Source: Candidatus Roseilinea mizusawaensis
GTDB lineage: Bacteria > Chloroflexota > Anaerolineae > J036 > Brachytrichaceae
DNA length: 64,000 nucleotides
NCBI GenBank assembly: GCA_016841965.1
Contig: JAEANN010000030.1
Coordinates: 1 to 64,000, forward strand
Direction of reading: 5' to 3'
The translations under genes and the position numbers were made by a program. The stretch's first letter is position 1. Every line of letters starts with the position of its first letter. The notes under the pieces are model-generated. The model searched no databases. It was not told the DNA's origin and saw only the letters and a program-made list of their open reading frames with translations. Below are positions 17,753 to 26,178 of this stretch, one piece after another.

Positions 17753-18862
17753 ATGAACATCGAACAGATTGAACTGCGCCACATTCGCATCTCGCTGGTC
17801 TCACCGTTCGAGACCAGCTTTGGCGTGACCACCGACCGCGAGAGCATCATTGCCCGTGTCATAGCCGATGGCGTGACAGGCTGGGGCGAGTGTGTGGCCG
17901 ATGCTGCCCCTGGCTACTCCTACGAGACCGTCACAACAGCCTGGCACGTGTTGTGTGACTATCTCATCCCGGCGCTGTTGGGCGCGCCGCTCAATCATCC
18001 GCGCGACACGCCGGCCCGCTTTGGTTTTGTGCGCGGTCACAACATGGCCAAAGCCACGCTCGAAGCCGCGCTGTGGGATATCGCTGCGCAGCAGGCCGGC
18101 CAAAGTCTGGCGCGCTACATCGGCGGCGTCCGCGAGCGTGTGCCGGTTGGCGTCAGCATCGGCATTCAACCGTCCAGCGACAGGTTGGCCGAGGTAGTTA
18201 GCCAGTATCGCCAGGCCGGCTACGGCCGCATCAAGATCAAGATCAAGCCGGGGCGCGATCTGGCCGACGCGCGCGCGGCACGTCGTGCTGTCGGCGACAC
18301 ACCGCTGATGGTCGACGCGAACTCGGCCTACACGCTGGCCGATGCGCCCTTGTTTCAAGAAATGGACGAACTGGGTCTGTTGATGATCGAGCAACCGCTG
18401 GGCTACGACGATATCTATCAGCATCACAAACTACAACGCCAATTGCGCACGCCGATTTGTCTGGATGAAAGCATTCATTCCGCCGATGACGCGCGCTTTG
18501 CGCTGGAGATCGGGGCGTGCCGCATCATCAACATCAAGCAAGGCCGTGTGGGCGGCCTGACGAACGCCATTGCCGTGCATGACCTGTGCCGGCAGGCCGG
18601 CGCCCCAGTGTGGTGCGGCGGCATGTTAGAGACCGGCATTGGCCGGGCCTTGAATGTGGCGCTGGCCTCATTGCCCGGCTTCACGTTGCCGGGCGACCTG
18701 AGCGCCAGCAATCGCTACTATCAGCGCGACCTGATCGATCCGCCCTTCGCGCTAAACCCGGACAGCACGCTCAGCGTGCCGGACGGGCCGGGGCTGGGGG
18801 TCACGGTGCTGCAAGACCGGCTGGATGCTGTGACCTTGCGGCGCGAAACGTTCAGGCGCTGA
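17753..18862 (+). CDS. o-Succinylbenzoate synthase / N-acylamino acid racemase-like enolase
   Basis: The 369-residue protein is an enolase-superfamily enzyme of the OSBS/NAAAR branch. It has the KIKIKPG catalytic Lys motif (about 155-161), metal ligands in VDANSAYT (about 188), IEQPL (about 215) and LDESI (about 240), and the second catalytic Lys in NIKQGRVGG (about 262). OSBS makes o-succinylbenzoate for menaquinone; relatives racemise N-acylamino acids or epimerise dipeptides. No other men genes lie nearby, and the upstream gene is an ATP-grasp ligase, so the amino-acid role is equally possible. ATG 17753 fits family starts better than the upstream in-frame codon at 17732. Confidence 0.85.
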   Translation: MNIEQIELRHIRISLVSPFETSFGVTTDRESIIARVIADGVTGWGECVADAAPGYSYETVTTAWHVLCDYLIPALLGAPLNHPRDTPARFGFVRGHNMAKATLEAALWDIAAQQAGQSLARYIGGVRERVPVGVSIGIQPSSDRLAEVVSQYRQAGYGRIKIKIKPGRDLADARAARRAVGDTPLMVDANSAYTLADAPLFQEMDELGLLMIEQPLGYDDIYQHHKLQRQLRTPICLDESIHSADDARFALEIGACRIINIKQGRVGGLTNAIAVHDLCRQAGAPVWCGGMLETGIGRALNVALASLPGFTLPGDLSASNRYYQRDLIDPPFALNPDSTLSVPDGPGLGVTVLQDRLDAVTLRRETFRR

Positions 18863-18910
18863 CCGGCTAAAGCAGCAGCCTGGCAAAAGCTCACCTGATC
18901 AGGAGATACC

Positions 18911-20110
18911 ATGAGTCTGAAAATAACGAATGTCAAAGCGATACTGACTGCGCCGGCCGGCATCGGACTGATCGTTGTCAAGGTCGAGACTTCGGACCCC
19001 GGCCTGTATGGGTTAGGGTGCGCCACGTATACCCAGCGCCTCACGCCGGTCAAAGCTGCCGTAGAAGACTACCTCAAGCCACTCCTAATCGGGCGCGACC
19101 CCAGCCGGATCGAGGATATCTGGCATCTGTGTTACCTCAACTCGTACTGGCGCAACAGCGGCGTACTGAACAATGCTATCTCTGGCGTGGATATGGCGCT
19201 GTGGGACATCATGGGCAAGCGCGCCAATATGCCAGTCTATCAGTTGCTGGGCGGCAAAGCGCGCGAAGCGGCGGCTGTGTACCGCCACGCTGACGGGCGC
19301 GACTCCGAAGAAGTGCTGGACAATGTGCTGCGCCTCAAAGAGGAGGGTTACCACTACATCCGCTGCCAGATCGGAGGGTATGGCGGCATCGGTCGTGAGC
19401 CGAAGAAGCCAGAAGGCGCGTTGCCGGGCGCTTACTACGACCCCGATGTGTACACGCTCACGGTGCAAAAGATGTTCGAGTATGTGCGCAGCAAAGTGGG
19501 CCTCGAGCTGAACCTACTGCATGATGTGCACGAGCGACTACATCCCATCGAGGCAGTGCGTTTCGCCAAGTCGCTGGAGCCGTATCGCCTGTTCTTCCTC
19601 GAAGACCCGCTGGCGCCCGATCAGATCGAATGGTTCCGCCAGATTCGCGCCCACGCCGCTGTGCCAATCGCCATGGGCGAGTTGTACAACAACCCGGTCG
19701 AATGGAAACAGCTCATCACCGAGCAGCTCATTGACTTCATCCGCGTTCATATCAGTCAGATTGGCGGATTGACGCCGGCCCGCAAGCTAGCCGCATTGTG
19801 CGAGGCGTTCAGCGTGCGCACAGCCTGGCATGGGCCGGGTGATGTCTCGCCAGTGGGCCACGCGGCCAATCTGCACCTCGACCTCGTGTGTCACAACTTC
19901 GGCATCCAGGAGTTCTCCGGCTTCAACGATGCGTTGCGCGAGGTGTTCCCCGGCTGCCCCGAAATCCGCAATGGCTATCTGTACGCCAACGACCGGCCGG
20001 GCTTCGGCATCGACATCGACGAAGCGTTGGCGGCGCGTTACCCATGCCAGCCGGCTGTCATTCAGTGGACACAAGCGCGGTTGCCCGATGGCACGTTGTA
20101 TCCACCTTAA
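18911..20110 (+). CDS. Enolase-superfamily sugar acid dehydratase (RspA / D-mannonate dehydratase-like)
   Basis: The 399-residue protein matches the mannonate-dehydratase/RspA branch of the mandelate racemase group. Visible motifs are the N-terminal capping domain with YWRNSGVLNNAISGVDMALWD, LLHDVHERL (about 206, metal-binding Asp and catalytic-type His), FFLEDPLAPDQ (about 232), AMGELYNN (about 258) and TAWHGPGDVSP (about 307). Members dehydrate D-mannonate or D-gluconate to 2-keto-3-deoxy acids, though many are poor catalysts. With GH28 and the oxidoreductases nearby this suggests use of uronic acids from pectin. A CAGGAG site precedes ATG 18911. Confidence 0.88.
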   Translation: MSLKITNVKAILTAPAGIGLIVVKVETSDPGLYGLGCATYTQRLTPVKAAVEDYLKPLLIGRDPSRIEDIWHLCYLNSYWRNSGVLNNAISGVDMALWDIMGKRANMPVYQLLGGKAREAAAVYRHADGRDSEEVLDNVLRLKEEGYHYIRCQIGGYGGIGREPKKPEGALPGAYYDPDVYTLTVQKMFEYVRSKVGLELNLLHDVHERLHPIEAVRFAKSLEPYRLFFLEDPLAPDQIEWFRQIRAHAAVPIAMGELYNNPVEWKQLITEQLIDFIRVHISQIGGLTPARKLAALCEAFSVRTAWHGPGDVSPVGHAANLHLDLVCHNFGIQEFSGFNDALREVFPGCPEIRNGYLYANDRPGFGIDIDEALAARYPCQPAVIQWTQARLPDGTLYPP

Positions 20111-20184
20111 ACGATTTTAAATTTGAGACTGACTGCTGGTATACAATCTGCTTGCGGTTTGTATGCCGTGAAAGAGGTTGAAAG

Positions 20185-20634
20185 ATGAAACCACGTTTTG
20201 TGATTGGATTTGGGGTGATCCTGTTTGCCATCGCTGCCATGATGGTGTTCACAATCGCAGCCAACAGCAATCTAGAAGTGAGGGTGAACGATCTGCTCGC
20301 CGAGCGGGCTAAAGGCGCTGATCTCAGCGAGCGCGTCTTCAAGTTGACCGGCCTGGTGGTGGGCGAGAGCATCGTCTACGATCCGGCCACCTTCCACTTG
20401 CAGTTTGATGTGGTGAACTCGCGCGATGAGCTGGCCAACAATTTGGCGACAGCGCCGCGCATCACGGTGGTGTATCAGGGGGTAAAGCCCGACACGTTGG
20501 TGCATGAGGCGCAGGCCATCGTGACCGGCAAGCTGGGGGCAGACGGCAAATTCCACGCCGGCAATTCCCCCGACGCGCTGATGTTGCAGTGCCCCACCAA
20601 GTACGAGAAGGCAGAAGCTGCAGCCGGCCAATAG
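20185..20634 (+). CDS. ccmE: Cytochrome c maturation haem chaperone CcmE, Cys-type
   Basis: The 149-residue protein has one N-terminal membrane anchor (residues 5-25) and the CcmE OB-fold. The covalent haem-binding site reads CPTKY (Cys136-Tyr140), i.e. the CxxxY variant described for Desulfovibrio and archaeal CcmE, in place of the HxxxY of proteobacteria. It accepts haem exported by the CcmABC complex outside the membrane and passes it to CcmF. A GAGG site precedes ATG 20185. It opens the cytochrome c maturation cluster; a TATACAAT -10 box lies at 20139-20146. Confidence 0.9.
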   Translation: MKPRFVIGFGVILFAIAAMMVFTIAANSNLEVRVNDLLAERAKGADLSERVFKLTGLVVGESIVYDPATFHLQFDVVNSRDELANNLATAPRITVVYQGVKPDTLVHEAQAIVTGKLGADGKFHAGNSPDALMLQCPTKYEKAEAAAGQ

Positions 20635-20665
20635 CGCCGGCGCACCGCTTTCAGACACACTTTCT

Positions 20666-22675
20666 ATGATTACCGATGTCGGCTATCTGGCTGTCATCCT
20701 TGCGCTGGCAGTCAGTCTGTACGCTGCGGGCGCCTCGTTGTGGGGCGCGACGCGCAACGACGACCGTTTCGTCCAAAGCGGCCGCATGGCCGCCACACTG
20801 ACTTTCCCGCTGATCATGGCCGGCGCGCTGGGGCTGTGGTTTGCGCTGATCACCGGCGATTTCGGCGTCAAGTATGTGGCGCAGGTGTCCAGCCTGGACA
20901 CGCCGCTGTTCTTCAGGCTCACGGCGCTGTGGGGATCGCAGAATGGATCGATCCTGTTCTGGAATCTGGTTATGGCCGGCTTTATCTTCTTCGCCATGCT
21001 GAGGCCCTGGCGTGAAGACAAGCCCTTGTTGCCGTATGTCACGGCGACCATGATGCTGATTCTGGCCTTCTTCCTGTTCATCAATCTCTTCGTTGCCAAT
21101 CCATTCGAGCGATTTTTGTTTCCGCCGTCCGACGGCGCCGGCCTGAATCCGCTGCTCAGGCATCCGGGCATGATCATTCACCCGCCCATGCTGTATGCCG
21201 GCTTCACCGGGTTCATCGTGCCGTTCGCTTTCTGCATCGCCTCTCTGGCCACTCGTCGCCGCGATAATCTCTGGCTGCTGGCTTCGCGTCGATGGATGCT
21301 GGTAGGGTGGGCATTTCTCACCGCCGGCCTTTTCCTCGGCGGGCGCTGGGCGCACGATGTGCTGGGGTGGGGCGGTTACTGGGGCTGGGATCCGGTCGAG
21401 AACAAATCGCTCGTCCCCTGGTTGATCGGCACTGCCTTCTTGCACTCGGCCATGATCCAGGAAAAGCGCGGCATGTTCAAGAACTGGAATGTCTTCCTGA
21501 TGCTGCTGACGTTTGCCTCGGTGATCTGGGGCACGGCGGTGGTGCGCAGCGGGGTGCTTACCTCAGTGCATGCGTTTGCCCAGTCTGATCTGGGGCCGTT
21601 GTTCCTGGCTTTCATTGTGGTGATGCTAATCTGGTCGGCCGTGTTGTGGATCAGCCGGCTCGACACCTTGAAGAGCGAAAATGCCCTCGACAGCGGCTTC
21701 TCGCGCGAGGGCATCTTCCTGTTGCAAAATGTGCTGTTCGTCAGCACAGCACTGACAGTATTCATTGGCACCATCTTCCCGATCATCACCGAAGCAGTGA
21801 ACGGCACGAAAGTGACGGTTGGCCCGCCCTTCTACAATCAAGTGGCCGTGCCGCAAATGGCCGCGCTGGTGGTGTTGATGGGCATCGCGCCGTTGATGGC
21901 ATGGGGCAAAGCCAGCGCCCGCGCGCTGGGACGCATGTCGATCATCCCGCTGGGGTTAACGGCGCTGTCGCTGCTTGTGTTGGCGGTAGTGGGCGTGCGC
22001 CAACTGATCCCGCTGGCCCTGTTTGCCCTGGCTCTATTCACGCTGTATCAAACCCTGATCGAATATGGCCGGGGCGCGGCGGCCCGCGTGCGCAGTATGG
22101 GCGAGTCGTGGCCGGTGGCGCTAGGCCGGCTGATTCTGCGCAACCAGCGCCGCTACGGCGGCTATCTCATTCACATCGGCGTCGTTTTGTTCGCCATCGG
22201 CGCGACAGGCAAGGGCTTCTATGGCGTGGATGTGTTGCGCAGCATGGCCCTTAACGATACGATCACCGTCGGCAACTACGCCTTCACCTATCGCGGCCTG
22301 CGCGCCGTGCCGTGCGAATTCAACGACTGCCGCACCATGCAGGCGTCGATGCTCGTCACCGATGCGCAGACCGGCGCGATTGTTGGCGCGGTGTTCCCAC
22401 ACCGCGATAGTTACCCGATTCAACAGCACACTGCCACGATTGCTGATGTCACCGGCTCGTGGTTTGAAGAGGTGTACGTCATTCTGGCCGCTTGGCAGGA
22501 CAACGGCGCCACGGCCTCATTCCAGATCTACATCAACCCGCTCATTAATCTGATCTGGCTGGGCGGGGCGGTAATGATCCTCGGCTTCCTGGTGGCTTTC
22601 TGGAAAGCGCCGGACCCAATTCGAGCGCCCCGCCTTGCGGTGGGCCTAGCTTCGGGCGCGGCCCTATCTCGATAG
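20666..22675 (+). CDS. ccmF: Haem lyase subunit CcmF
   Basis: The 669-residue polytopic membrane protein has the tryptophan-rich WWD haem-handling motif WGGYWGWD (235-242), flanked by periplasmic His residues (HPPM near 172; HSAM and VHAF further on), and about 14 hydrophobic helices. It takes haem from CcmE and attaches it to CxxCH motifs of apocytochromes, with CcmH. Length is typical. It is followed by ccmH after 4 bp. Confidence 0.95.
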   Translation: MITDVGYLAVILALAVSLYAAGASLWGATRNDDRFVQSGRMAATLTFPLIMAGALGLWFALITGDFGVKYVAQVSSLDTPLFFRLTALWGSQNGSILFWNLVMAGFIFFAMLRPWREDKPLLPYVTATMMLILAFFLFINLFVANPFERFLFPPSDGAGLNPLLRHPGMIIHPPMLYAGFTGFIVPFAFCIASLATRRRDNLWLLASRRWMLVGWAFLTAGLFLGGRWAHDVLGWGGYWGWDPVENKSLVPWLIGTAFLHSAMIQEKRGMFKNWNVFLMLLTFASVIWGTAVVRSGVLTSVHAFAQSDLGPLFLAFIVVMLIWSAVLWISRLDTLKSENALDSGFSREGIFLLQNVLFVSTALTVFIGTIFPIITEAVNGTKVTVGPPFYNQVAVPQMAALVVLMGIAPLMAWGKASARALGRMSIIPLGLTALSLLVLAVVGVRQLIPLALFALALFTLYQTLIEYGRGAAARVRSMGESWPVALGRLILRNQRRYGGYLIHIGVVLFAIGATGKGFYGVDVLRSMALNDTITVGNYAFTYRGLRAVPCEFNDCRTMQASMLVTDAQTGAIVGAVFPHRDSYPIQQHTATIADVTGSWFEEVYVILAAWQDNGATASFQIYINPLINLIWLGGAVMILGFLVAFWKAPDPIRAPRLAVGLASGAALSR

Positions 22676-22679
22676 TGAC

Positions 22680-23198
22680 ATGATAAGCGTGTCTAATAGC
22701 AGGTCTGGACGCGCGCGCTGTCTCGTCCTGACCCTATTTGCCCTGGTGATCGGTCTGTATCTGGTTGGCATGATCTGGCCGGCTGTCACCGTCGCGCAGG
22801 CGCCTGACCCAACCTTGGATGATCGTGTGCACGACTTGGCCAAACTCATGAATTGCCCCACCTGCGCCGGGCGCAATCTGGCCGACTGCCCGACCGACAC
22901 CTGCAAGCAATGGAAAGACGAGATTCGCTCGCAGCTCGAAGCCGGCAAGTCCGACGCCCAAGTCTTGGACTATTTCAAGACGCGCTTTGGGCCAACCGTA
23001 ATGCAGGAGCCGCCGCGCGAAGGCGCGTTGCTGGTGGTCTGGGTGGCGCCGATTGTGGCGGCTGCCGCGCTCATCACTGCCGGTGTGTGGGTTGCTCGTC
23101 GTGCGGCAATCCGCAACGCGCCGGCTGCATCCAGGCCGGCTCCCGTCAGTGACGATCCCTACGTGGCTGCGCTCGAAGAGCAGGTGCGGCAGTCATGA
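22680..23198 (+). CDS. ccmH: Cytochrome c maturation thiol protein CcmH
   Basis: The 172-residue protein has a signal anchor (residues 12-38), the redox site LMNCPTCAG (Cys59, Cys62), which corresponds to the LRCxxC site of CcmH/CcmL, and a second membrane helix near 120-140. Two further Cys residues (Cys70 and Cys75 region, LADCPTDTCKQW) are unusual for the family. CcmH keeps the apocytochrome CxxCH cysteines reduced and presents them to CcmF. It overlaps ccmG by 4 bp (ATGA). Confidence 0.9.
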   Translation: MISVSNSRSGRARCLVLTLFALVIGLYLVGMIWPAVTVAQAPDPTLDDRVHDLAKLMNCPTCAGRNLADCPTDTCKQWKDEIRSQLEAGKSDAQVLDYFKTRFGPTVMQEPPREGALLVVWVAPIVAAAALITAGVWVARRAAIRNAPAASRPAPVSDDPYVAALEEQVRQS

Positions 23199-23791
23199 CA
23201 ACCCAGAACAATCTAACGCCGGCACTCCCGTCGGCACAGTCTGCAAGTCACAAGCGCCGTTGGTTGATTGCACTGGCCGTGCTGGCCGTCATTGGGATTG
23301 CAGGGCTGTTCACAGCCGGCATGGTGTTGTCGGCGCAACCCGGCAAGCGTCCCACCGTCGGATCACCCGCGCCCGACTTTAGTATGCCCTTGTATGAGGG
23401 CTATCGGGCCGGCTTGCCCGAAACCATTCGCCTGTCTGATCTGCGCGGCAAAGTTGTCGTGCTCAACTTCTGGGCGTCGTGGTGTGTCGAATGCGTCAAG
23501 GAGACCGACGCGCTTGAAGCTGTTTGGCGCGTGTACAAGGATCGTGGTGTGGTGGTGCTGGGGGTCGATCACCTTGACACCGAGCCGGCTGCTCGCAAGT
23601 ACCTGGAAAGCTTCGATGTCACATTCCCCAACGGCATCGACATTCAGCAACAAGTGTCGCGCGCCTATCGCATCACCGGCGTGCCGGAGACATTCTTCAT
23701 TGACCGGCAGGGCATGGTGCGCAAGACGGTGATCCAGGCGCTCAGCCAGACCGAGCTGGTCGCCGAAATCGAGGCGCTGCTGGCGGAGTAA
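23195..23791 (+). CDS. Membrane-anchored thioredoxin CcmG/ResA/TlpA
   Basis: The 198-residue protein has a membrane anchor (residues 22-45) and an extracytoplasmic thioredoxin fold with NFWASWCVEC (active site Cys97-x-x-Cys100) and a cis-proline loop in ITGVPETFFID. It reduces the disulfide of apocytochromes or of CcmH during cytochrome c assembly. The position between ccmH and a ccmI-like gene supports this role. Start ATG lies in the last codons of ccmH. Confidence 0.92.
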   Translation: MTTQNNLTPALPSAQSASHKRRWLIALAVLAVIGIAGLFTAGMVLSAQPGKRPTVGSPAPDFSMPLYEGYRAGLPETIRLSDLRGKVVVLNFWASWCVECVKETDALEAVWRVYKDRGVVVLGVDHLDTEPAARKYLESFDVTFPNGIDIQQQVSRAYRITGVPETFFIDRQGMVRKTVIQALSQTELVAEIEALLAE

Positions 23792-23794
23792 GGC

Positions 23795-24277
23795 ATGACA
23801 CTGGGGATTGGAACGCTGTTGATTGGCTTGGCCCTGCTCGTCATAGTGGTGGTGTTGGTGCTGCTACCGCTGCTGGAGCCGAAAAGCCCGCTGGCCCAGC
23901 CGGCGTCGCAGCGCGACGCGCTGGAGGCCGAGCGCGCTGCCATTGTGCGCTCGATCCGCGATCTGGACTTTGACTATCGCACGCACAAGTTGAACGAGCC
24001 GGATTACCGGGTCTTGCGTCAAGGTTTGGTGCAGCGCGGCGCAGACGTTTTGCGTGAACTGGAGGCGTTGAATCAGACGCAGCCGGCCCCGGACACCGTG
24101 GACGATGATGCGGCAGTGGACGCTCAAATCGAAGCTGCTGTGTTGGCGTTGCGGCGCGGCGAACACCCGGCGGCTCGTGTGTCCGGCGTTGCGCACTGTC
24201 CGGCCTGCGGCCACCCCGTGCTTCCCGATGATCGCTTTTGCGCGAAGTGCGGCCACGCGCTGCGTGTGCACCTTTGA
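23795..24277 (+). CDS. CcmI-like membrane protein with C-terminal zinc ribbon
   Basis: The 160-residue protein has one membrane helix (residues 3-27) followed by a helical segment typical of CcmI (ALEAERAAIVRSIRDLDFDYRTHKLNEPDY, quoted in part: RDLDFDYRTHKL). The C-terminus carries two CxxC pairs (HCPACGHPV and FCAKCGHAL, about 134-155), a zinc ribbon. CcmI chaperones apocytochromes in proteobacteria; a zinc-ribbon version is not the standard form. It follows ccmG after 3 bp, supporting a part in cytochrome maturation. Confidence 0.7.
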   Translation: MTLGIGTLLIGLALLVIVVVLVLLPLLEPKSPLAQPASQRDALEAERAAIVRSIRDLDFDYRTHKLNEPDYRVLRQGLVQRGADVLRELEALNQTQPAPDTVDDDAAVDAQIEAAVLALRRGEHPAARVSGVAHCPACGHPVLPDDRFCAKCGHALRVHL

Positions 24278-24310
24278 ACGCTCGCATCCCAGCCCAGGAA
24301 GTCCCATCGC

Positions 24311-26140
24311 ATGAATATCTCACTCCGTAATCTGGCTGTCTGGCCGGCTGTCGGCTTGTTGGTTTTGATGTTGGCCGGCTGCTCGATGGCCGGCGCGCGA
24401 CAGGTTCCCTCGATCGAAATGTTGCTGACGCCCGCTGTCGTGCCAACCCGTCCACCCGAAGAGCTGGCGCCCCCTGCGCCGCCCGATGTGGCGCGCGGGG
24501 CGGCCATCTATGCGAATAAGTGCGCGGCCTGTCATGGCGATGCCGGCATGGCCGATGGGCCGCGCGCGGCCCAGGTGCGGGCGCAGGGCAGTCTTGTGCC
24601 GCGCCTGTCCAATATCGATACCCAGCGCGCCGCCGAACCGCGTGTCTGGTTCGACCTGATCGGCCAGGGACGCATCGAGCGACTGATGCCGGGCTTTGCC
24701 GGCTCCTTGAGCGCACAGGAACGTTGGGATGTGCTGGCCTATGTGTGGGCGCTGGGCACACCGCCCGAAGCCATCCGCCAGGGGCAGATCATCTATGAGC
24801 AGCAGTGCGCCGCCTGTCATGGCCTGCAGGGCCGGGGCGACGGGCCACAGGCGGCCGGGCGCAGCATGACCAGCTTCTCCGACCCGCGTTGGCTGGCCGA
24901 CACCTCGCTCAACGAGATGATGCGGGGCATGAGCGCCGGCAACGGCACTCCTGCTGACCCGCACGCCGCGCTCAATCTCGATGATGCGGCGCGCCTTGCA
25001 GTCTCGCATTACATCCGAACGTTTGGTTACACCTATGCCAACCCCGACGACGTGCGTGTGCAGGCCAACGTAGGCGATGGTCTCCTGACGTTTGTGACAG
25101 CCAATCGCACGCCTGGCGGTCAGACACCGACCGGCCTGCCTGTCACCCTGCGCGTGTACGGCCCGGATAATGAAGTCCTGTCGCGCACGGCATCCCTCAA
25201 CAGCGCCGGTGTAGTGGTGTTCTCCGATCTGCCCGTGCAGCCCGATTATTTCTATCAGCCCGAAGTGATCTACGAAGGGGCCAAATTCTTCGCGGCGCCG
25301 GCCCAGTTTACCGAGACGCGCGCCATCACCGGCGTGCTGCCTGTCTATGAGGTGACTACCGATCCGTCGGTCATTCGCATCAGCGAGCTGCACTTCTTTG
25401 TGCAAAGCGTGCGCGATGGCTTCATCACCATGGTGGAGTTTTATCTGTTCGACAACATTAGCGAACGGGCCTATATCTCGCAGGCCGGCGATGCGCAGCA
25501 AACGCGCTCGGTGCGGGTGAGTCTGCCGGCCGAGGCGACCAATCTGCGCTTCGACGGCCCCGGTCTGGGCGAGCGTTTTGTGCGCGTGGGCGACGATATC
25601 TATGACACAGATGCCGTTGGGCCGGGGGTGCGCTCATCTTCCATTACCCTGATCTACGATCTGCCATATCGCGGTGGGCGCGTCTTGGAGCGCCCGGTGT
25701 ACTACGACGTGGCGCGCTGGGACGTGCTGATGCCGGAGAGTGAGCTGCGCGTGGAAGGCTTGGTGGATCGCGGGACGCAACAAATGTCGAGCGGGGCCAT
25801 TCGCCTGTTCGAGCCGGCGGCGCTGAATGTGGCCGCCGGCGGTGTCGTGCGATTCGAGCTGGCCGGCCAGCCGCGTGGCGCGCCGACGCCGGGCGAGGAT
25901 GGCCGGGCGGTGGGCGCAGGGTTGATTGCGCTGGCGGCTGCCCTGGCGCTGGGTTACCTGTTGATGTGGCGCGCCAGGCGTGCGACCCGCGATGAACTGG
26001 CGCTGGCCGGCCAGCGTCAGCGCTTGCTTGAGGCCATCGCACAGTTGGATCAGCGACACGAGGCCGGTCAGATCAAAGAGTCAGCCTATCGCAAGCGGCG
26101 CGCTGAACTAAAAGCGCGTTTAAGCGAGATCTGGGAATGA
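24311..26140 (+). CDS. Dihaem cytochrome c lipoprotein with beta domain and CcmI-like tail
   Basis: The 609-residue protein begins with a lipoprotein signal (lipobox LAGC, Cys24). Two cytochrome c domains follow, each with CAACH (71-75 and 166-170) and candidate Met ligands (LMPGF near 126; MRGMSAGN near 208). Residues 240-520 form a beta-rich extracytoplasmic region. One membrane helix lies at about 535-555. The final 50 residues are a cytoplasmic coil (LLEAIAQLDQRHEAGQIKES) much like the helical segment of CcmI proteins. It probably transfers electrons at the outer face of the membrane. The combination is unusual; the gene sits in the ccm cluster that would haem-load it. Confidence 0.8.
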   Translation: MNISLRNLAVWPAVGLLVLMLAGCSMAGARQVPSIEMLLTPAVVPTRPPEELAPPAPPDVARGAAIYANKCAACHGDAGMADGPRAAQVRAQGSLVPRLSNIDTQRAAEPRVWFDLIGQGRIERLMPGFAGSLSAQERWDVLAYVWALGTPPEAIRQGQIIYEQQCAACHGLQGRGDGPQAAGRSMTSFSDPRWLADTSLNEMMRGMSAGNGTPADPHAALNLDDAARLAVSHYIRTFGYTYANPDDVRVQANVGDGLLTFVTANRTPGGQTPTGLPVTLRVYGPDNEVLSRTASLNSAGVVVFSDLPVQPDYFYQPEVIYEGAKFFAAPAQFTETRAITGVLPVYEVTTDPSVIRISELHFFVQSVRDGFITMVEFYLFDNISERAYISQAGDAQQTRSVRVSLPAEATNLRFDGPGLGERFVRVGDDIYDTDAVGPGVRSSSITLIYDLPYRGGRVLERPVYYDVARWDVLMPESELRVEGLVDRGTQQMSSGAIRLFEPAALNVAAGGVVRFELAGQPRGAPTPGEDGRAVGAGLIALAAALALGYLLMWRARRATRDELALAGQRQRLLEAIAQLDQRHEAGQIKESAYRKRRAELKARLSEIWE

Positions 26141-26178
26141 GTGTCGGTCGAGCGACTGATGATCGAACGGTGTGAGCC

